From the NCBI GenBank assembly GCA_003254925.1, contig QANZ01008051.1, positions 103,650-167,649 on the forward strand: a stretch of DNA of 64,000 nt. The letters are read 5' to 3'. Shown here piece after piece: positions 23,641 to 35,876 of the stretch. The notes below the pieces were generated by a model, which saw only the letters and a program-made list of their open reading frames with translations, searched no databases and had not been told where the DNA came from. Position 1 is the first letter of the stretch; the number at the start of each line of letters is the position of its first letter. A program made the position numbers and the translations under genes. The stretch is from Chamaecrista fasciculata. Taxonomy: Eukaryota; Streptophyta; Magnoliopsida; Fabales; Fabaceae.

Positions 23641-25135
23641 ATAAAAAAAACCTTGTCCTTCCATCCATCATCACAAATGAAAATACTTTTGAAATATTAA
23701 TATGAAAATAAATTTGATAATTCAATTAGTGTTATGCTGTAAAAAGGTAGGTAGCAAGCGCAAATCACTTTTTTACTTTGATTTAGACACAAATTTCAAT
23801 ATAATTCATTAAAATGGATTGCTTAGGCTGATGGGCTTTTCATAACAAAATCATTTCAATTAACATTTCTTTTTTGTGTGGAAGGCAATTCAATTCCCAC
23901 CTAACCAACCTCACCACTTCATTTTGTCTCTTTGCTTTTATGCCCTTCACTCTAGTCAATGTAAATTAAAATCTCAAGTCAATGAAGCTTCATGCAACAT
24001 TCATATTTAATATTTTTTAGCCTCCTTAAATTAACTAGTTTTTAGTAAAGAAATTAAAATAGCATCATACACCAAATTAATTAATCAAGTATAGATAATT
24101 TAAAATACTATGTTAGGTATTCCGTTAAACTACCGCCCATAGAAAAATGGTTTTGTGTATTTAAAAAAAAATAAAACACCAGTATACTTAAATTTTAATT
24201 TAAAAGACAATATTAAAATGCTGAAATTGTTATTTAATCACATATCTTATACAAAACTCTACATGCAGTTCAAACTTAAAAAGATTCCTTTCCTAAAAGG
24301 CATCTTTGGATATAAATGGAATTATTTACTAACTCAATTACACATTTTATTATCGAAACAGGTTGTAGTTGGGTCCCAAAGTTCTCATGTAATGTAAGAT
24401 CTACTTGTATCTTTTTCTAAAGTGATTATTATTATAATTAAATAATTATATATTCATCATGCAAATACAAAAAAATGATGAACTATAGGAATTTCTGCTG
24501 TTTTGTCGTTTTTCTGTAAGCACATAATTTGAGGTCATAATTACATGAACTATATATGTACAAATCCCGTAATAATAAATTCACGAGTTTTTTTTTTCAA
24601 GAACTTGAATTTTATGATTTTACACATTAATCAATATGTTTAGTTGTAAATGTAAACAAAATTTCTTTAAAAAAAAAAAGTAAATGTAAACAAATTTTAA
24701 ATTTGAGATTTGTAATTATTTTCATTAATTGATTTTATCAGTAAATTACTAATTTAATTCTTGAAAGATTATTGATTTAATAATTAAATTTTAAAAAAAA
24801 TTAAAATATACAATTTAATTTCTAAAAATTTAAAAGAGTATACTTGTTAATTTTTTTTATGAATAATAGATAGACCGAATTAAAATTAATTGAGAAAAAT
24901 ATCATATAATAAAAAATATGCTTAGTTGTTAAAGGATTAAGATGTTATTGATACATTAATGATAAAATCAATTAAGATTGAGTTACACCTTAGGTTAAGA
25001 AATTTAGGTTCGAGTCATATTTATTAGGATAAATTTAAATTGTTCGCTCCCCAATTCAAATGAATTAATTTTCGCTTAAAGTATTACACATAGACCAAGG
25101 ATAACATGGTATCATCCCACACTAATATAAATAGA
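23641..25135. other. AT-rich intergenic DNA with a SINE-like segment
   Basis: The part 24918-25020 has 'cttagttgttaaagg' (A-box-like) and 'ggttcgagtc' (B-box-like, 25007-25016), as in tRNA-derived SINEs, but the boxes are too far apart for a clean head. The rest is AT-rich with no recognised feature. The 80-codon frame at 24155-24397 is unsupported. Confidence 0.3.
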
Positions 25136-25303
25136 CTAGGGGCTTTGCGTGCGCAAATATGTATGTAAAATAAATAAGGGACTAAATTGTTAACTTAGTA
25201 AAGAAAAAGAGACCAAATAGTAAATTTTCTCTTATTTTTAATTTCATAGGCTATAATTTTAAACATGGACGACCAGAAAGGGGTGAAGCCATATAATATA
25301 AGA
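25136..25303 (-). mobile_element. Short Helitron-like element, copy 5
   Basis: On the minus strand it starts TCTTATATTATATGGCTTC and ends with a shortened hairpin (TTGCGCACGCAAA) then GCCCCTAG followed by T. It is 168 bp and lies about 220 bp upstream of the kinase promoter. Confidence 0.65.
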
Positions 25304-26879
25304 TTTATAAATGGCAAAAGAAAAATAGATTTATCTACAAATTAGGGTATTAATTATTATTCATTCATTGTCACAGCTCAGAACTCAGAACCTTATCTGT
25401 AATTACAAAAAAGTTAGAGGGGCAAAAGGAAAATAATGAAAGAGTCGCGTCCGCCATTTTGGACGAAGGGAAGCGATATAGCGAATAGAAAAGAGAAGAC
25501 ACTATTGAGACTTTTTGACTTTGGCTTTAAATAACCAACCCTTTTTTCTTCTTCGTCTTCTTCTTCTTCTTTCCACATTCAAAGTATTCATTTCCTTGTA
25601 TTCTTTCTCTCTCTAACTTCTCTTCTTCTTCATTCACTTCGCTGCCTGCTTCTGTATCAACTATCAAGAAGCGAATTAGTGCAATCGCAGAGTATCTGTA
25701 CTAAAAGGTACCATTTCTCTTCACAAAACCCTGAATCTTCTTATCTGTTTTTCTGGGTTTTTTTTTTAACTTCCCAACGACGCCCTCGAATTTCTGGACT
25801 GGTCAACTTTGCGTCTTCCTGCAATTAAATGCACCCTGTAGTTATTAAAGGAACGTTTATTATATAACTTCAGTGTTTGTTAATTATATTTTCTGTTTGT
25901 TCATTATTTCACTTTTTTTTTTTTGTGTTTGAAAAAATCTCGGATAACATGCAGCAACTTGTTCATTGCCTCGTGGGGGTGAAGGGGGTCTCCAATCCCC
26001 ATATCTTTTTTGAATTTTTATTCATCAATTCATAAAAAATGTCTATTCCCGTTCTGATTGAACATCTCTTCATCAGAAATGGACTAATCTGCTTTTTGGC
26101 ATCCGTGTAATTTATGTCCCGTCAAAGACGGAACAGACTCTGAAAATATTTTCTTCGTATTGTAGTAATTTGTTGCATAATTACATGCATTTGTGAAGAC
26201 TGACGAGACAGATCTTTAAAGTCTTAAACCTGAATAAGGCTAATTTGTGGTTTCAGAAAAGCATGAAAATATTTTTTTTTCTATTTTTGTTTGTAGAAAA
26301 TCACTTGCTAGGTTATCTATATGATAATATGAATAAATCCTGTTTGTCATTTTAAATTGTGTTAAGGTTATGGGAGTTAAATTACAATGATTTGGAAGGA
26401 AAATGGATATGGAAGGGCTTATCTTTCTTCAAATTATTTCTATATTTGGTATGCTACTAAAAATTAGTGCAAAAGAATGAGGAAAGATGTTGAGTGCTGT
26501 TTTAGTATTTTGGTAATTCTTCTCCTGCTTAACGGGCCTTTAATGACCAACATTTATAATATAAATAAATATCACTGTATATTTCAATAGAAGATTCCTC
26601 CATTTTAGCACTTTAGGTTTCAATTAGATTTACGTGTAGTGTAGTCTATGATTTTTTTTTATATATATTAATTTTCTTCATAACACAAGCGTGAGATAAC
26701 TAAGGAAATAGACAGCATTTCTCTTCCTCTCCCCCTTTTAATGTTATTCAATTTAATGTTATCCATGCTGTAAGGAGGGCAAGAATTCTGAAGTAAAAAC
26801 TTCACTCTTATTGACACTACTACTTTACAATTGACATAATCCTATGATTTGATACCCCTTCAGTACAGAGTAGAGGATC
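25304..26879 (+). promoter_or_regulatory. Promoter, CT-rich 5' leader and 5'UTR intron of the PTI1-like kinase
   Basis: A TATA-like motif (CTTTAAATAA) lies near 25525, followed by a CTT/CT-rich leader at 25545-25640 typical of plant 5'UTRs. A probable leader intron runs from AAAAG|GTACCA at 25708 to TACAG at 26868, leaving only 11 bases before the ATG. Introns in 5' leaders are common in this family. The transcription start is inferred; no other gene lies here. Confidence 0.5.
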
Positions 26880-28892
26880 ATGGGCTGCTTTGGCTGTTGC
26901 AAAGGAAGTGATATCTATAATGATGGTGACAATAAATCCTTCATGCAAACCAGTGCTGCAGGTAATTTACTATCATCCATTTTTTTTTTCTCATTTTAAA
27001 TGTGTTTGCTTTAAGATTTCATCTTGCACTTGTTGCTAATACTCCTTTTTAAGTGCTTTAAAAAGCTTTAAAGTTGTCATATGTTTTCTTCTCCACTCAC
27101 ACCTCATAATTCTGTTTATTTTTGTGATGCAGGGAACCCCGGTTATCCTAGAAGAGAAGCTACAACAACAACCACTCCGTCTACGACACATTTTCAACCC
27201 ATCTCTGTCCCTTCCATTACAGTGGATGAATTAAGGTCTGTTACAGATAATTTTGGAACAAAATCTTTCATTGGAGAGGGTGCATATGGCAAAGTATATT
27301 ATGCAGTACTGGGAAATGGCCGTGCTGTGGCTATTAAAAAGTTGGATTCTACTAAGCAACCAGAACAAGAATTCCTTGCCCAGGTTTGGTTCAAATGCTC
27401 CTTGTTACTGTTGTTCCATCTCATTTCATACTGGCTCAATTCTTATTCAGCACTTCTATAATTCATCAATTCCCTTGTATAGGTCTCCATTGTATCAAGG
27501 CTGAGGCATGAGAATGTAATTGAGCTTATTGGTTATTGTGTTGATGGTCCTCTTCGTGCTCTGGCCTATGAGTATGCTCCTAAAGGCTCACTTCATGATA
27601 TTCTTCATGGTTAGTAAATTACAAATTACTATATCATTGCTCAATTAGAATGTCTAACTTATGCAAACACCTTCTCAAGCTTACTGGTCTTGTGACTAAG
27701 TAGTTAATATGGATTCAATATCTATGCTGCAACATGTAATTTGATCAAGACTTGTGTATATAGGACGCAAAGGTGAGAAGGGTGCACAGCCTGGTCCAGT
27801 TTTGTCATGGGTGCAAAGAGTTAAAATTGCTGTGGGAGCAGCTAAGGGGCTTGAATATCTACATGAAAAAGCAGAAACTCATATCATCCATCGCTATATC
27901 AAGTCTAGCAACATACTGCTTTTTGAAGACGATCTTTCAAAGATTGCTGATTTTGATTTGTCAAATCAAGCCCCCGATGAAGCAGCACGTGTCCATTCTA
28001 CTCGTGTTCTTGGAACTTTTGGTTATTATGCTCCAGAGTAAGTTATTCCTGAATGTGTACAATATAGTTATAGAGGAATGTTAAATAACAAGAATCTCAG
28101 CTTTTCTGGATAGAAAAAATGTTTTAACCGTTTACTACAAAATACTGATTTAGCAGAAATGGAAAGAGACTTGTAATAACTGTGGCATTAACAAGTTGTT
28201 GGGTTTGACTTTTTGGATCACAGATTTGCAATGACTGGGGATCTTACTATAAAAAGTGATGTTTATAGCTTTGGAGTTGTATTGCTAGAACTCTTAACCG
28301 GTCGTAAACCTGTGGATCATACACTGCCACGAGGGCAGCAAAGCCTTGTGACTTGGGTATTCATTGCTACTTATTTCTTCTCTGTTACATAATTCATTTG
28401 GTGTGTCCATTTTGATCATTGAAATTGGCAAGTTTGCACAAGCTGATTCTTGCTTATGGGATTGTATTAGGCCACCCCAAAACTCAGTGAAGATAAGGTA
28501 AAGCAGTGTGTGGATGCCAGATTGAAGGATGACTACCCTCCAAAGGCAGTTGCAAAGGTAATTGGACTATATTTTTTAAGTTTGAATATTCTCCTTCGTA
28601 GCTCTTTTAGTTGATTTAATCATTGACATCCGCATCAATGTTGATCCTTCTTTCTGTAACACACTGTTAAGAATTTGCCTGGATACTTATCATTATGCTG
28701 TTAAAAGGCTTAATTGATTCATATACTAACTTTTTTTTCTTTTTGTGGGGTTATACTATGATATAGATGGCTGCTGTTGCTGCATTGTGTTTGCAATATG
28801 AAGCTGGATTAAGGCCAAATATGAGCATTGTAGTCAAAGCTTTACAACCTCTATTGAATCCTCGTTCTGTTCAGTCAAAGGAAAAGCACTGA
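26880..28892 (+). CDS. PTI1-like receptor-like cytoplasmic kinase with HRY in place of HRD
   Basis: Seven coding exons join in phase: 26880-26961, 27133-27383, 27483-27609, 27764-28037, 28224-28356, 28471-28557 and 28767-28892, giving 359 aa, the usual length for Pto-interacting protein 1-like kinases. The N terminus MGCFGCC could be myristoylated and palmitoylated for membrane anchoring. The glycine loop GEGAYGKVY is at 75-83, the ATP-binding lysine (VAIK) at 96, DFD at 216-218 (DFD rather than DFG is normal for PTI1 kinases), and the activation segment [15 protein letters not shown] follows. The catalytic-loop motif, normally HRDIKSSN, reads HRYIKSSN: codon TAT at 27895-27897, residue 198. 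The catalytic base is therefore missing, so the product is a candidate pseudokinase unless this is a base-call error. PTI1 kinases act in OXI1/AGC-kinase and immune signalling. It converges with the receptor-like kinase gene at 30361-32968. Confidence 0.9.
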
Positions 28893-29323
28893 AGCTGTAG
28901 AATTTCCAAGGGTGTGTAGTATGTAATATGTTGAGTGAATTGTATTGTCGCAACTGGCAAGTGTTACTAACTATACACTGTGATTGAGACGCCTATACTC
29001 AAAGCATTAATCATCTATTGCATTACCATATGAGTAATTTACAGAAATGTATGTTGCAAGACCCAAAAATAATCAAGTTATTGGGTTTAATTGCTTGATG
29101 AAATTTTTTTATTATTTATTTTTGCTGGGGTTCTGCAAATGACATAATATAAGAATTGTAATTAGTAATTACTATGTAAAAAGGTGTGGCAGATGGCTGT
29201 TATTCCTTCTTGTCCTTTTTATATTCTTTTGATTTTACTGATTTCCACAAAAAAACTAATGTACTTTCCTTATGCAATTGAAGCCTTGAAAATACAAAGC
29301 TGGTCATAAATGTTTAGATTAAC
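28893..29323. other. 3' flank of the PTI1-like gene
   Basis: The probable 3'UTR follows the stop. No canonical AATAAA was pinned down. The remainder is AT-rich. Confidence 0.4.
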
Positions 29324-29643
29324 TGTCAAATAGTCATTATGGTCCTCAAACTATGGGATAAATTTTTTTTGGTCATAAAATTATTTTTTATTCTGTTTTA
29401 GTTCTTGAAATGTCATTTTGTGCAGTTTTTGCTATTATTTTTAACCTAGACAATTAAGATAGACGATTTCTCTTTTATGTATGTTATAATAAGTGAGTTA
29501 GCAAAGAGAAAAAGAAAAATAATTCACTATTTCAAGCCCAAACTGGAATAAATGTGAAAATTTGAAGACAAATAAAACAAAATAATTTTAGGGTCAAAAT
29601 AAAACTTACCCCATAGTTTGAGAACCAAAATGAAGCTTCAACC
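29324..29643. mobile_element. Fold-back element between two kinase genes
   Basis: Inverted ends (TGTCAAATAGTCATTATGG and the inverse ending AAAATGAAGCTTCAACC) enclose mirrored 'ggtcctcaaactatggg' and 'cccatagtttgagaacc' units. The flanks TAGATTAAC (29315-29323) and TAGATTAGC (29644-29652) match at 8 of 9 bases, consistent with a Mutator-type 9-bp duplication. Confidence 0.65.
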
Positions 29644-29652
29644 TAGATTAGC

Positions 29653-30360
29653 TAACTCCTGACACTATATGGTATATCCAACCCACATAAGTGGGAAAAC
29701 GGAGACGCTTAATTAAATGGTATTGAACCCACACTTCCATGATTAATATTTTGTCATTACACAAGCACTGGATTGAAATTTAATTTCAGATTAATCTAGA
29801 TAATAGAAGATAAAATCATTACAAAAGTTTATATACAAATGATATCAAACACATTTCAGTACAAAAGTTTATATACAAATGATATCAAACACATTTCAGT
29901 AAAATTCCCTTGAATTTAGATGTCTCTTGACTCAGACTTCAATCATAAACTAAAGCTCAAATTTCTTCACTTATCCATCATCTCCGTCAAGAGCAAAGCA
30001 AGGGCAGTTGGCTCATGCATCATGAATTCATGATCCTAATTAAGACCCCAAAAAATTGCATATATAACAAAAAGCAAAGAACTGTACACACCGCTAATGT
30101 ACACACCACTAATGCCAGGGAGCTGTATAAATCCAAATTCAAACACAATAACCAACATTCTAACATCTAATAAAGCTATGCTATACCAAGAATTAAGAAA
30201 TTAATGGGTATATATATATAACCCCTAAACCCCATGCCATTATATTCCTGCTTTCCATGTCTTGGATGTCAATTATTGTGGATGTCATCACAAGTTTATA
30301 GAAGCTCAAAAGAATGCAAAAATTCCCCATTCCAATGGGATCCTGAATCCCTGGTTGCCT
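29653..30360. other. Spacer between the two convergent kinase genes
   Basis: Apart from the 40-bp tandem duplication at 29821-29900, this is AT-rich DNA holding the probable 3' end of the receptor-like kinase transcript. No other gene is seen. Confidence 0.4.
29821..29900. repeat. Perfect 40-bp tandem duplication
   Basis: The unit beginning 'acaaaagtttatatacaaat' and ending 'acatttcagt' occurs twice head to tail with no differences. It lies in the spacer between two convergent genes. Perfect identity suggests it is recent or an assembly effect. Confidence 0.9.
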
Positions 30361-32968
30361 CTATTTTTTCTGCCCCCTTCTGCCATTTGACCTATAATCT
30401 GGGTTGTGACTCATCTCTGTATCAGAACTTTCCTTCTGGGCCACCGCCTCGATCCCTCCTGTCTGACTCTTTCGCCGTCTTCGATCCTGAAATGCATATC
30501 ATGATCAGAAACATAGAGTTTCAAACACTTCACTGAATCTAACTTTATAAGTGGATAAAGTTTGCCTTACAAGAAACCAGATGTAGTAGTAAAAAACTGG
30601 AAATTTAATGTGATTTGAAAGATGTAGAATCAGAAGTCGAACCTCTCGAGGGATAGGATACTCTTCTGATTCGAGCATGCGAACAACTTGACTCATCTTT
30701 GGTCTTTTCCCAGCATCCGGATCGACACACCTCAGAGCAGTCAGAAGGGCTCGTTTAAGGGCACTTGTTGATGGCCGAGTCTCAAGTTTCGGGTCCACCA
30801 CCTCTTCCGATCGCCTACTTCCTACCATCATCTTGAGCCAATCAACCAAATTTACCTGTAAAGAGGATAGTCTCATCAGTGAAAAATTCTAAGAGAAATA
30901 TAGATTATTGAAACAAAATAAGTTGCCAAGAACTCATATTCCCAAGCTACAAATGGAAGGCAAAGAGCCAAAGACTCGCCTCATCTGCTGGTCGGCCATA
31001 ATCCACCGGATCTCTTCCAGTAATTGCTTCAAGGAGCAATACTCCAAAGCTATAAACATCACTCTTCTCATTTAGTATGCCAGAATTGGCATATTCTGGA
31101 GCAACATATCTGAAAAATGCAAAGTAAGCAGGAGAAGATTGCAGTTAGTAAGCTTTAGATAGTTGTAAATTCACTGCTTATGTTGAGAACCTAAGGATCC
31201 AAAAGGCAATGCATTTTCAGATTGTACTATAAGCATGGGAGTACAATGAAGAGGAAAACTGAACCCCAAAATTTACTTATTTATATTCTCAATCAGCAGC
31301 ATAGAAAAAGGAAAATATAGAAAAGAAAAGCAAACAAACAAACAAAATGAGCATTATTGATTATATTTTCGGTTCAAACAGAAACCTAAATTTGCGGACA
31401 ATACTCCTAATTGGATTGCATAAGCAGATAACAGCTTACCCGAAAGTACCCATTACTCTTGTTGTAATATGACTTTTCCCGGCACCCAGCAACTTAGCCA
31501 GCCCAAAGTCAGATATTTTGGCATTGAAGTCATCATCAATTAGAATATTGCTTGACTTTATGTCGCGATGTACAACCTTGGGCTCAATTGCTTCATGTAA
31601 GTATGCCAGCCTGCAATATATAATGCCATATTAGGGAAAACAAACTCTGGAAAATGTAGTACATTAATTATAGGGATAAAAGATCTCGTGAACATACGCT
31701 TTAGCTGTACCAAGGAGAATTTTCAACCGGGCATCCCAAGTAAGATATCCATGCTTCTGCATGGCTCCATGAAGCCATTGCTCTAGATTGCCATTGTTAA
31801 CATACTCATATACCAACAACCTGAAATTCAAAAGGCATTCACTATCAACGATATAAATGAAAAATCATACAAGCTAGTACTCAGAAATAAGCAGTAAGCA
31901 CATGCATTTTGATATAAGCCCACTATGGTAGGTAATAAATGGGACTCAAATGAAGATGAAATCATAAACAAATAATCACAAACACACAGAACTGCAAACA
32001 CAAAAATGTTATTGCCCATAAAGCCAAAATAAAGTGCAGAAAGACAAACAATACAGTACCTGTGAGTGCCTTCGATGCAATACCCAAGAAGTCGAACCAA
32101 GTTCTTGTGCCGCACGTGACCAATGGCCTCAACCTCCACCCTAAATTCCTTTTCAGCTTGTCCTCTGCAAGATGTATATCAATGCTAATTAGACAAACTT
32201 GTTGAAATGGAGACATCATAATGAAACACTAAGAAAGGTATTCAATGAACCTAGTTCGAACTTGAAATCAAATTCAAAGATTTCAATGCAACTAAACAAG
32301 CTCCTGCTAACTTACACATTATTGAGAATCTTCTTAACAGCCACAGGATTCCCATTGATTAGTTGACCTTGATAAACAATTCCATATCCACCTTCCCCGA
32401 TGACATTATCCTTTGAAAACCTGTTTGTCGCAAGTTCTAGGTCCCTCAATGTGAACCAGTGACCCCAGCCAAGTTGAGAGAACTCGGGCAGATCGGACAA
32501 GGAGGATGGCGTTATAGGATGCAAAGAAGACCGGTAAGAAGAAATGGTCTTAGCACCGCTCTCATCACCAGACTGAGAGCCAGCGCCTTCTTTCTCCAAA
32601 TGATTAAAGGAGCCTGATTGACTACCATTATGACTATCCCCATTCTTTATTGGGTTCACAACCTTCACATACTCCTTGTCATTAAATTTGTCATTCAAAT
32701 TTACAAAAGCACCATTCTGCATATAGTTATTTGCTGAAACTTGATCAACTCTAATCTCTTTGATCTCCTCCGAAACTGATACCATATGGCTGAGGGGAAT
32801 CATGCCGTTGCTGATTTTTCGAGATTTCTTTCGCAATGTAAGACATATCGATAGCACCAGAAGAATTATTATAATGAAAAATCCAACAGTTATTCCCATT
32901 AATTCCCACACTTTTAAACCAAAAACAGAAGTTTTCTGGGATAACCCTGAATTCAGACCAGATGCCAT
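30361..32968 (-). CDS. Receptor-like serine/threonine kinase, At2g42960/At3g59110 type
   Basis: Seven coding exons join in phase: 32968-32316, 32164-32060, 31820-31698, 31610-31440, 31109-30980, 30855-30643 and 30486-30361 (TAG 30363-30361), 506 aa. There is no signal peptide. A short N terminus is followed by one membrane segment near residues 23-46 ([20 protein letters not shown]), then a Lys/Arg stop-transfer run, a polar linker and a complete kinase domain: GEGGYG 191-196, VAVK Lys212, HRD 308-310, DFG 328-330, then APE. All catalytic residues are present. This subfamily is plant-specific; its ligands and substrates are mostly unknown, and the short ectodomain suggests partnering or juxtamembrane sensing (inference). 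The start MASGLNS is supported by family length; upstream in-frame codons belong to the 5'UTR intron. The donor of the intron between exons 5 and 6 is GC (GAG|GCGAGT at 30979). Confidence 0.9.
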
Positions 32969-33880
32969 TTTGCTGTGCCAAAAATCTGCAGAAGTTGGTG
33001 TCAAAATATGAGAAAGAAATTCCAAGCAATATCCAGCAAAGTAACTTGCAAAATAAAGCATTTGCCATTAGACAACACAAATTCTTGCTCTGAACTCCTA
33101 ACACACTCAAAACCAGGTTCAAATTACACTGCAATGAACTCAAAATTTTAGCAATAATATAATTTGTCTGCTTTTCTTTTCATATAGAAGCAGATGGAAA
33201 TCGCCCACTTCATAGAAGTACTTTCCCCCAAACATAAGTGCAAGGAGAAAGAAAACTAAACGTAGAGACACACTTCTTAATTCTTATATCTCAGACAAAA
33301 TCAAGCACATAAGAGATTCACAACAGTTCGATTTCAATCTACATAGCATGAAACCGCAAGAAAGAAAAAAATGCGAGAAAGACTGAAACTTCATTTACTT
33401 TGTAAACGAGAAAGAGAAAAAAAGGAATCAGCCGAAAAAAACCTTCAACACTGACTGATATGGAAAGTCTCAAATCAATACCTAAAAATATTTCTGCTCT
33501 GCTCGTTTTTCAGACTCCGAAGCAACTTTAGCTACTAGATCTCTCAAAGACCTATAAATCCGTTGGATGTGAAGCCATTAGCGAATGAAGGCCTAGTTCA
33601 ACCCCATTGTCATATTCTTCAGTCCAACGAGTTTTTCCTCGATGGGTTATCTCAAAAGCACAAATGGGTCCTCGAATCCAATCTGAAATAGCAAAATGGA
33701 GCTAATTTCCTTCACAGAGCACTGTTGTACAAGCTGTGAAGTTGGAGGGAAATTGAGAGCGTGAAATTCTGAGAAGAAGAAGAAGCAATGGTGGGGCTTA
33801 TTATAAGAAGAAGAAGAAGAAGGGATGGAATTATCAGGAGTAGGTAACGAGAAGCGACATGGCTCAAAATTCACATAAAC
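32969..33880 (-). promoter_or_regulatory. 5' leader and leader intron of the receptor-like kinase
   Basis: A probable leader intron runs from 33481 (TTTTTAG|GTATTG) to 32986 (CTGCAG), with the first non-coding exon upstream around 33482-33860. A CTT-rich run (minus strand) near 33775-33820 resembles a plant 5'UTR. Inferred from splice motifs, not from transcripts. Confidence 0.45.
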
Positions 33881-34053
33881 ATAAACATACAGTAAAAGAG
33901 AAGCATGAATAAAAATTAAGACTTTTTTTATTTTGCTGTTTCTTCAAATTTGTTATTTGTTCCCTCCGCTCACACCCACTAACTTTTTTCTCTACCGTCT
34001 CTTTCCGCGCCTTGTCATCCCTTCTTTTTTGTTTTCTTTGGTATTATATTATA

Positions 34054-35210
34054 GGCCAAAGTGCAAATTTGGTCCTATAACTTTTCTGCAGTTCCCAAAT
34101 CAGTCCTATAACTTTTTTTGTCTCGAATTTGGTCCTGTAACTTTGCTCCAATTCCGAAATCAGTCTTATAACTTTTTTTGTCTCGTATTTGGTCCTGTAT
34201 CTTTGCTTCAGGTCCCAAATCAGTCCTATATCTTTTTTTTATCTCAGTTTTGGTCCCATATGTTTTGAAAACCTCCCACCGTTAGTCATCCGTCTATTTT
34301 AAATTACAGTTTAGTCTTGAAAACTTCAAGTCCCTTTCACTTTAGTCCTTGACTATCAAAATGAAAGTGAAAGAGCATCCCTGAAGATTCACAAACCTTA
34401 TATCTTGGTCCCTAATACATGTTTTCTTCATGAAATGGAATAGAAATGTAAAAACAACACAAATTAAAACAAATGATAGAGGGACCAAAACTAAAAACAC
34501 AGAAAATTTAAAACCCATTGGATCATCAATTGAGGCAAAAACATACAATTACCTTCCTTAGTTAATAAACCCTTAGTCCCAAAGTTAGGATCATCAATCA
34601 ATTTCAAATAGGTATGCAATTATCATTAATCCTTGTAAAAATACCATTTCCACGTGTTCTATTCATTATTGTAATTAGCCTTTTTTTTTTTAATTTCTGT
34701 AAATATTGGCCTATCATATTGATATAGGTGATAGCTTTTTCAGTTTTCCAGTGGGTTTTAAATTTTCTACATTTTCAGTTTTGGTCCCTCTGTCATTTGC
34801 TTTAATTTGTGTTGTTTTTGCATTTCTATTCCATTTCATGAAGAATTCATGGATTAGGGATCAAGATGTAAGGTTTGAAAATCTTCAGGGATGCTCTTTC
34901 ATTTTGATAGTCAGGGACTAAAGTGAAAGGGACTTGAAGTTTTCAGGATTAAGCTGTAATTTAAATTAGACAGAGGACTAACGGTGAGAGGTTTTCAAAA
35001 TATATGGGACCAAAACTGAGATAAAAAAAAGATATAGGACTGATTTGGGAACTGGAGCAAAGATACAGGACCAAATACGAGACAAAAAAAAGTTATAGGA
35101 CTGATTTGGGAACTGGAGCAAAGTTACAGAACCAAATTCGAGAAAAAAAAAGTTATAGGACTGATTTGGGAACTACAGCAAAGTTACAGGACCAAATTTG
35201 CACTTTAGCC
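34054..35210. mobile_element. Long-arm Mutator-like fold-back element, 1157 bp
   Basis: The ends GGCCAAAGTGCAAATTTGG and the inverse ending CCAAATTTGCACTTTAGCC are flanked by TATATTATA on both sides (34045-34053 and 35211-35219). The arms of roughly 500 bases pair, leaving a unique centre near 34549-34705. Each arm has three or more 'aaatcagtcctataactttt' units followed by a stretch open in one frame: 34548-34342 (minus) and 34706-34921 (plus) give near-identical peptides containing VLVPLSF and NLQGCSF. Same family as 61180-62465. No transposase. Confidence 0.8.
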
Positions 35211-35371
35211 TATATTATATTATACTGTATTATATTATATTATATCATTATTATTATTATTTATTATTTGTTTAGAAGGTGACAAATAGAAGAAGCTTCA
35301 CACTTAGATCACATTTGACGTGCCAAGAATAAGACAACAAGTATGCAAAACAACAACAACAATAATAATAA

Positions 35372-35876
35372 GACCAAAGTCTTATTTTGGTCCTCTAGTT
35401 ATGCTCAGTGTTTTAAATTGGTCTCCCAGTTATTTTTCGTTCCATATGGTCCCCCAGTTATGCAAAATTTGACAAAGTTGGTCCCTCTAACAGTTTCCAT
35501 CCATTTTTCCGTTAAAAAAAAGACAAAATTGATTTTTAACTCCTAAAAGTTTAATTTTTTTTGCATCAAGGATCTTTTTCTCTATAATAGGACCAAAATG
35601 TAAAAATAATAAATAACTTGGGAAGGAATGAGATGGCTTGTGTGACCAATTTTGTCCTATTATAGAGAAAAAGGTCCTTGATGCAAAAAATTTAAACTTT
35701 TAGGAATTAAAAATCAATTTTGTCTTTTTTTTTAACGGAAAAATGGATGGAAACTGTTAGAGTGACAAACTTTGTCAAATTTGGCATAACTAGGGGACCA
35801 ATATAGAACGAAAAATAACTGGAGGACCAATTTGGAACACTGAACATAACTGGGGGACCAAAATAAGACTTTAGCC
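35372..35876. mobile_element. Mutator-like fold-back element, 505 bp
   Basis: The ends GACCAAAGTCTTATTTTGG and the inverse ending CCAAAATAAGACTTTAGCC are flanked by TAATAATAA on both sides (35363-35371, 35877-35885; the flank is low-complexity). The arms pair almost throughout ('ggtcctctagttatg' against 'cataactgggggacc'). It lies 162 bp beyond the 34054-35210 element. Confidence 0.75.

Noticed and set aside
27958..27966. DFD instead of DFG in the PTI1-like kinase as a second catalytic lesion
   Set aside because: DFD ([13 protein letters not shown]) is the normal form in the PTI1 family, so it is not a defect.
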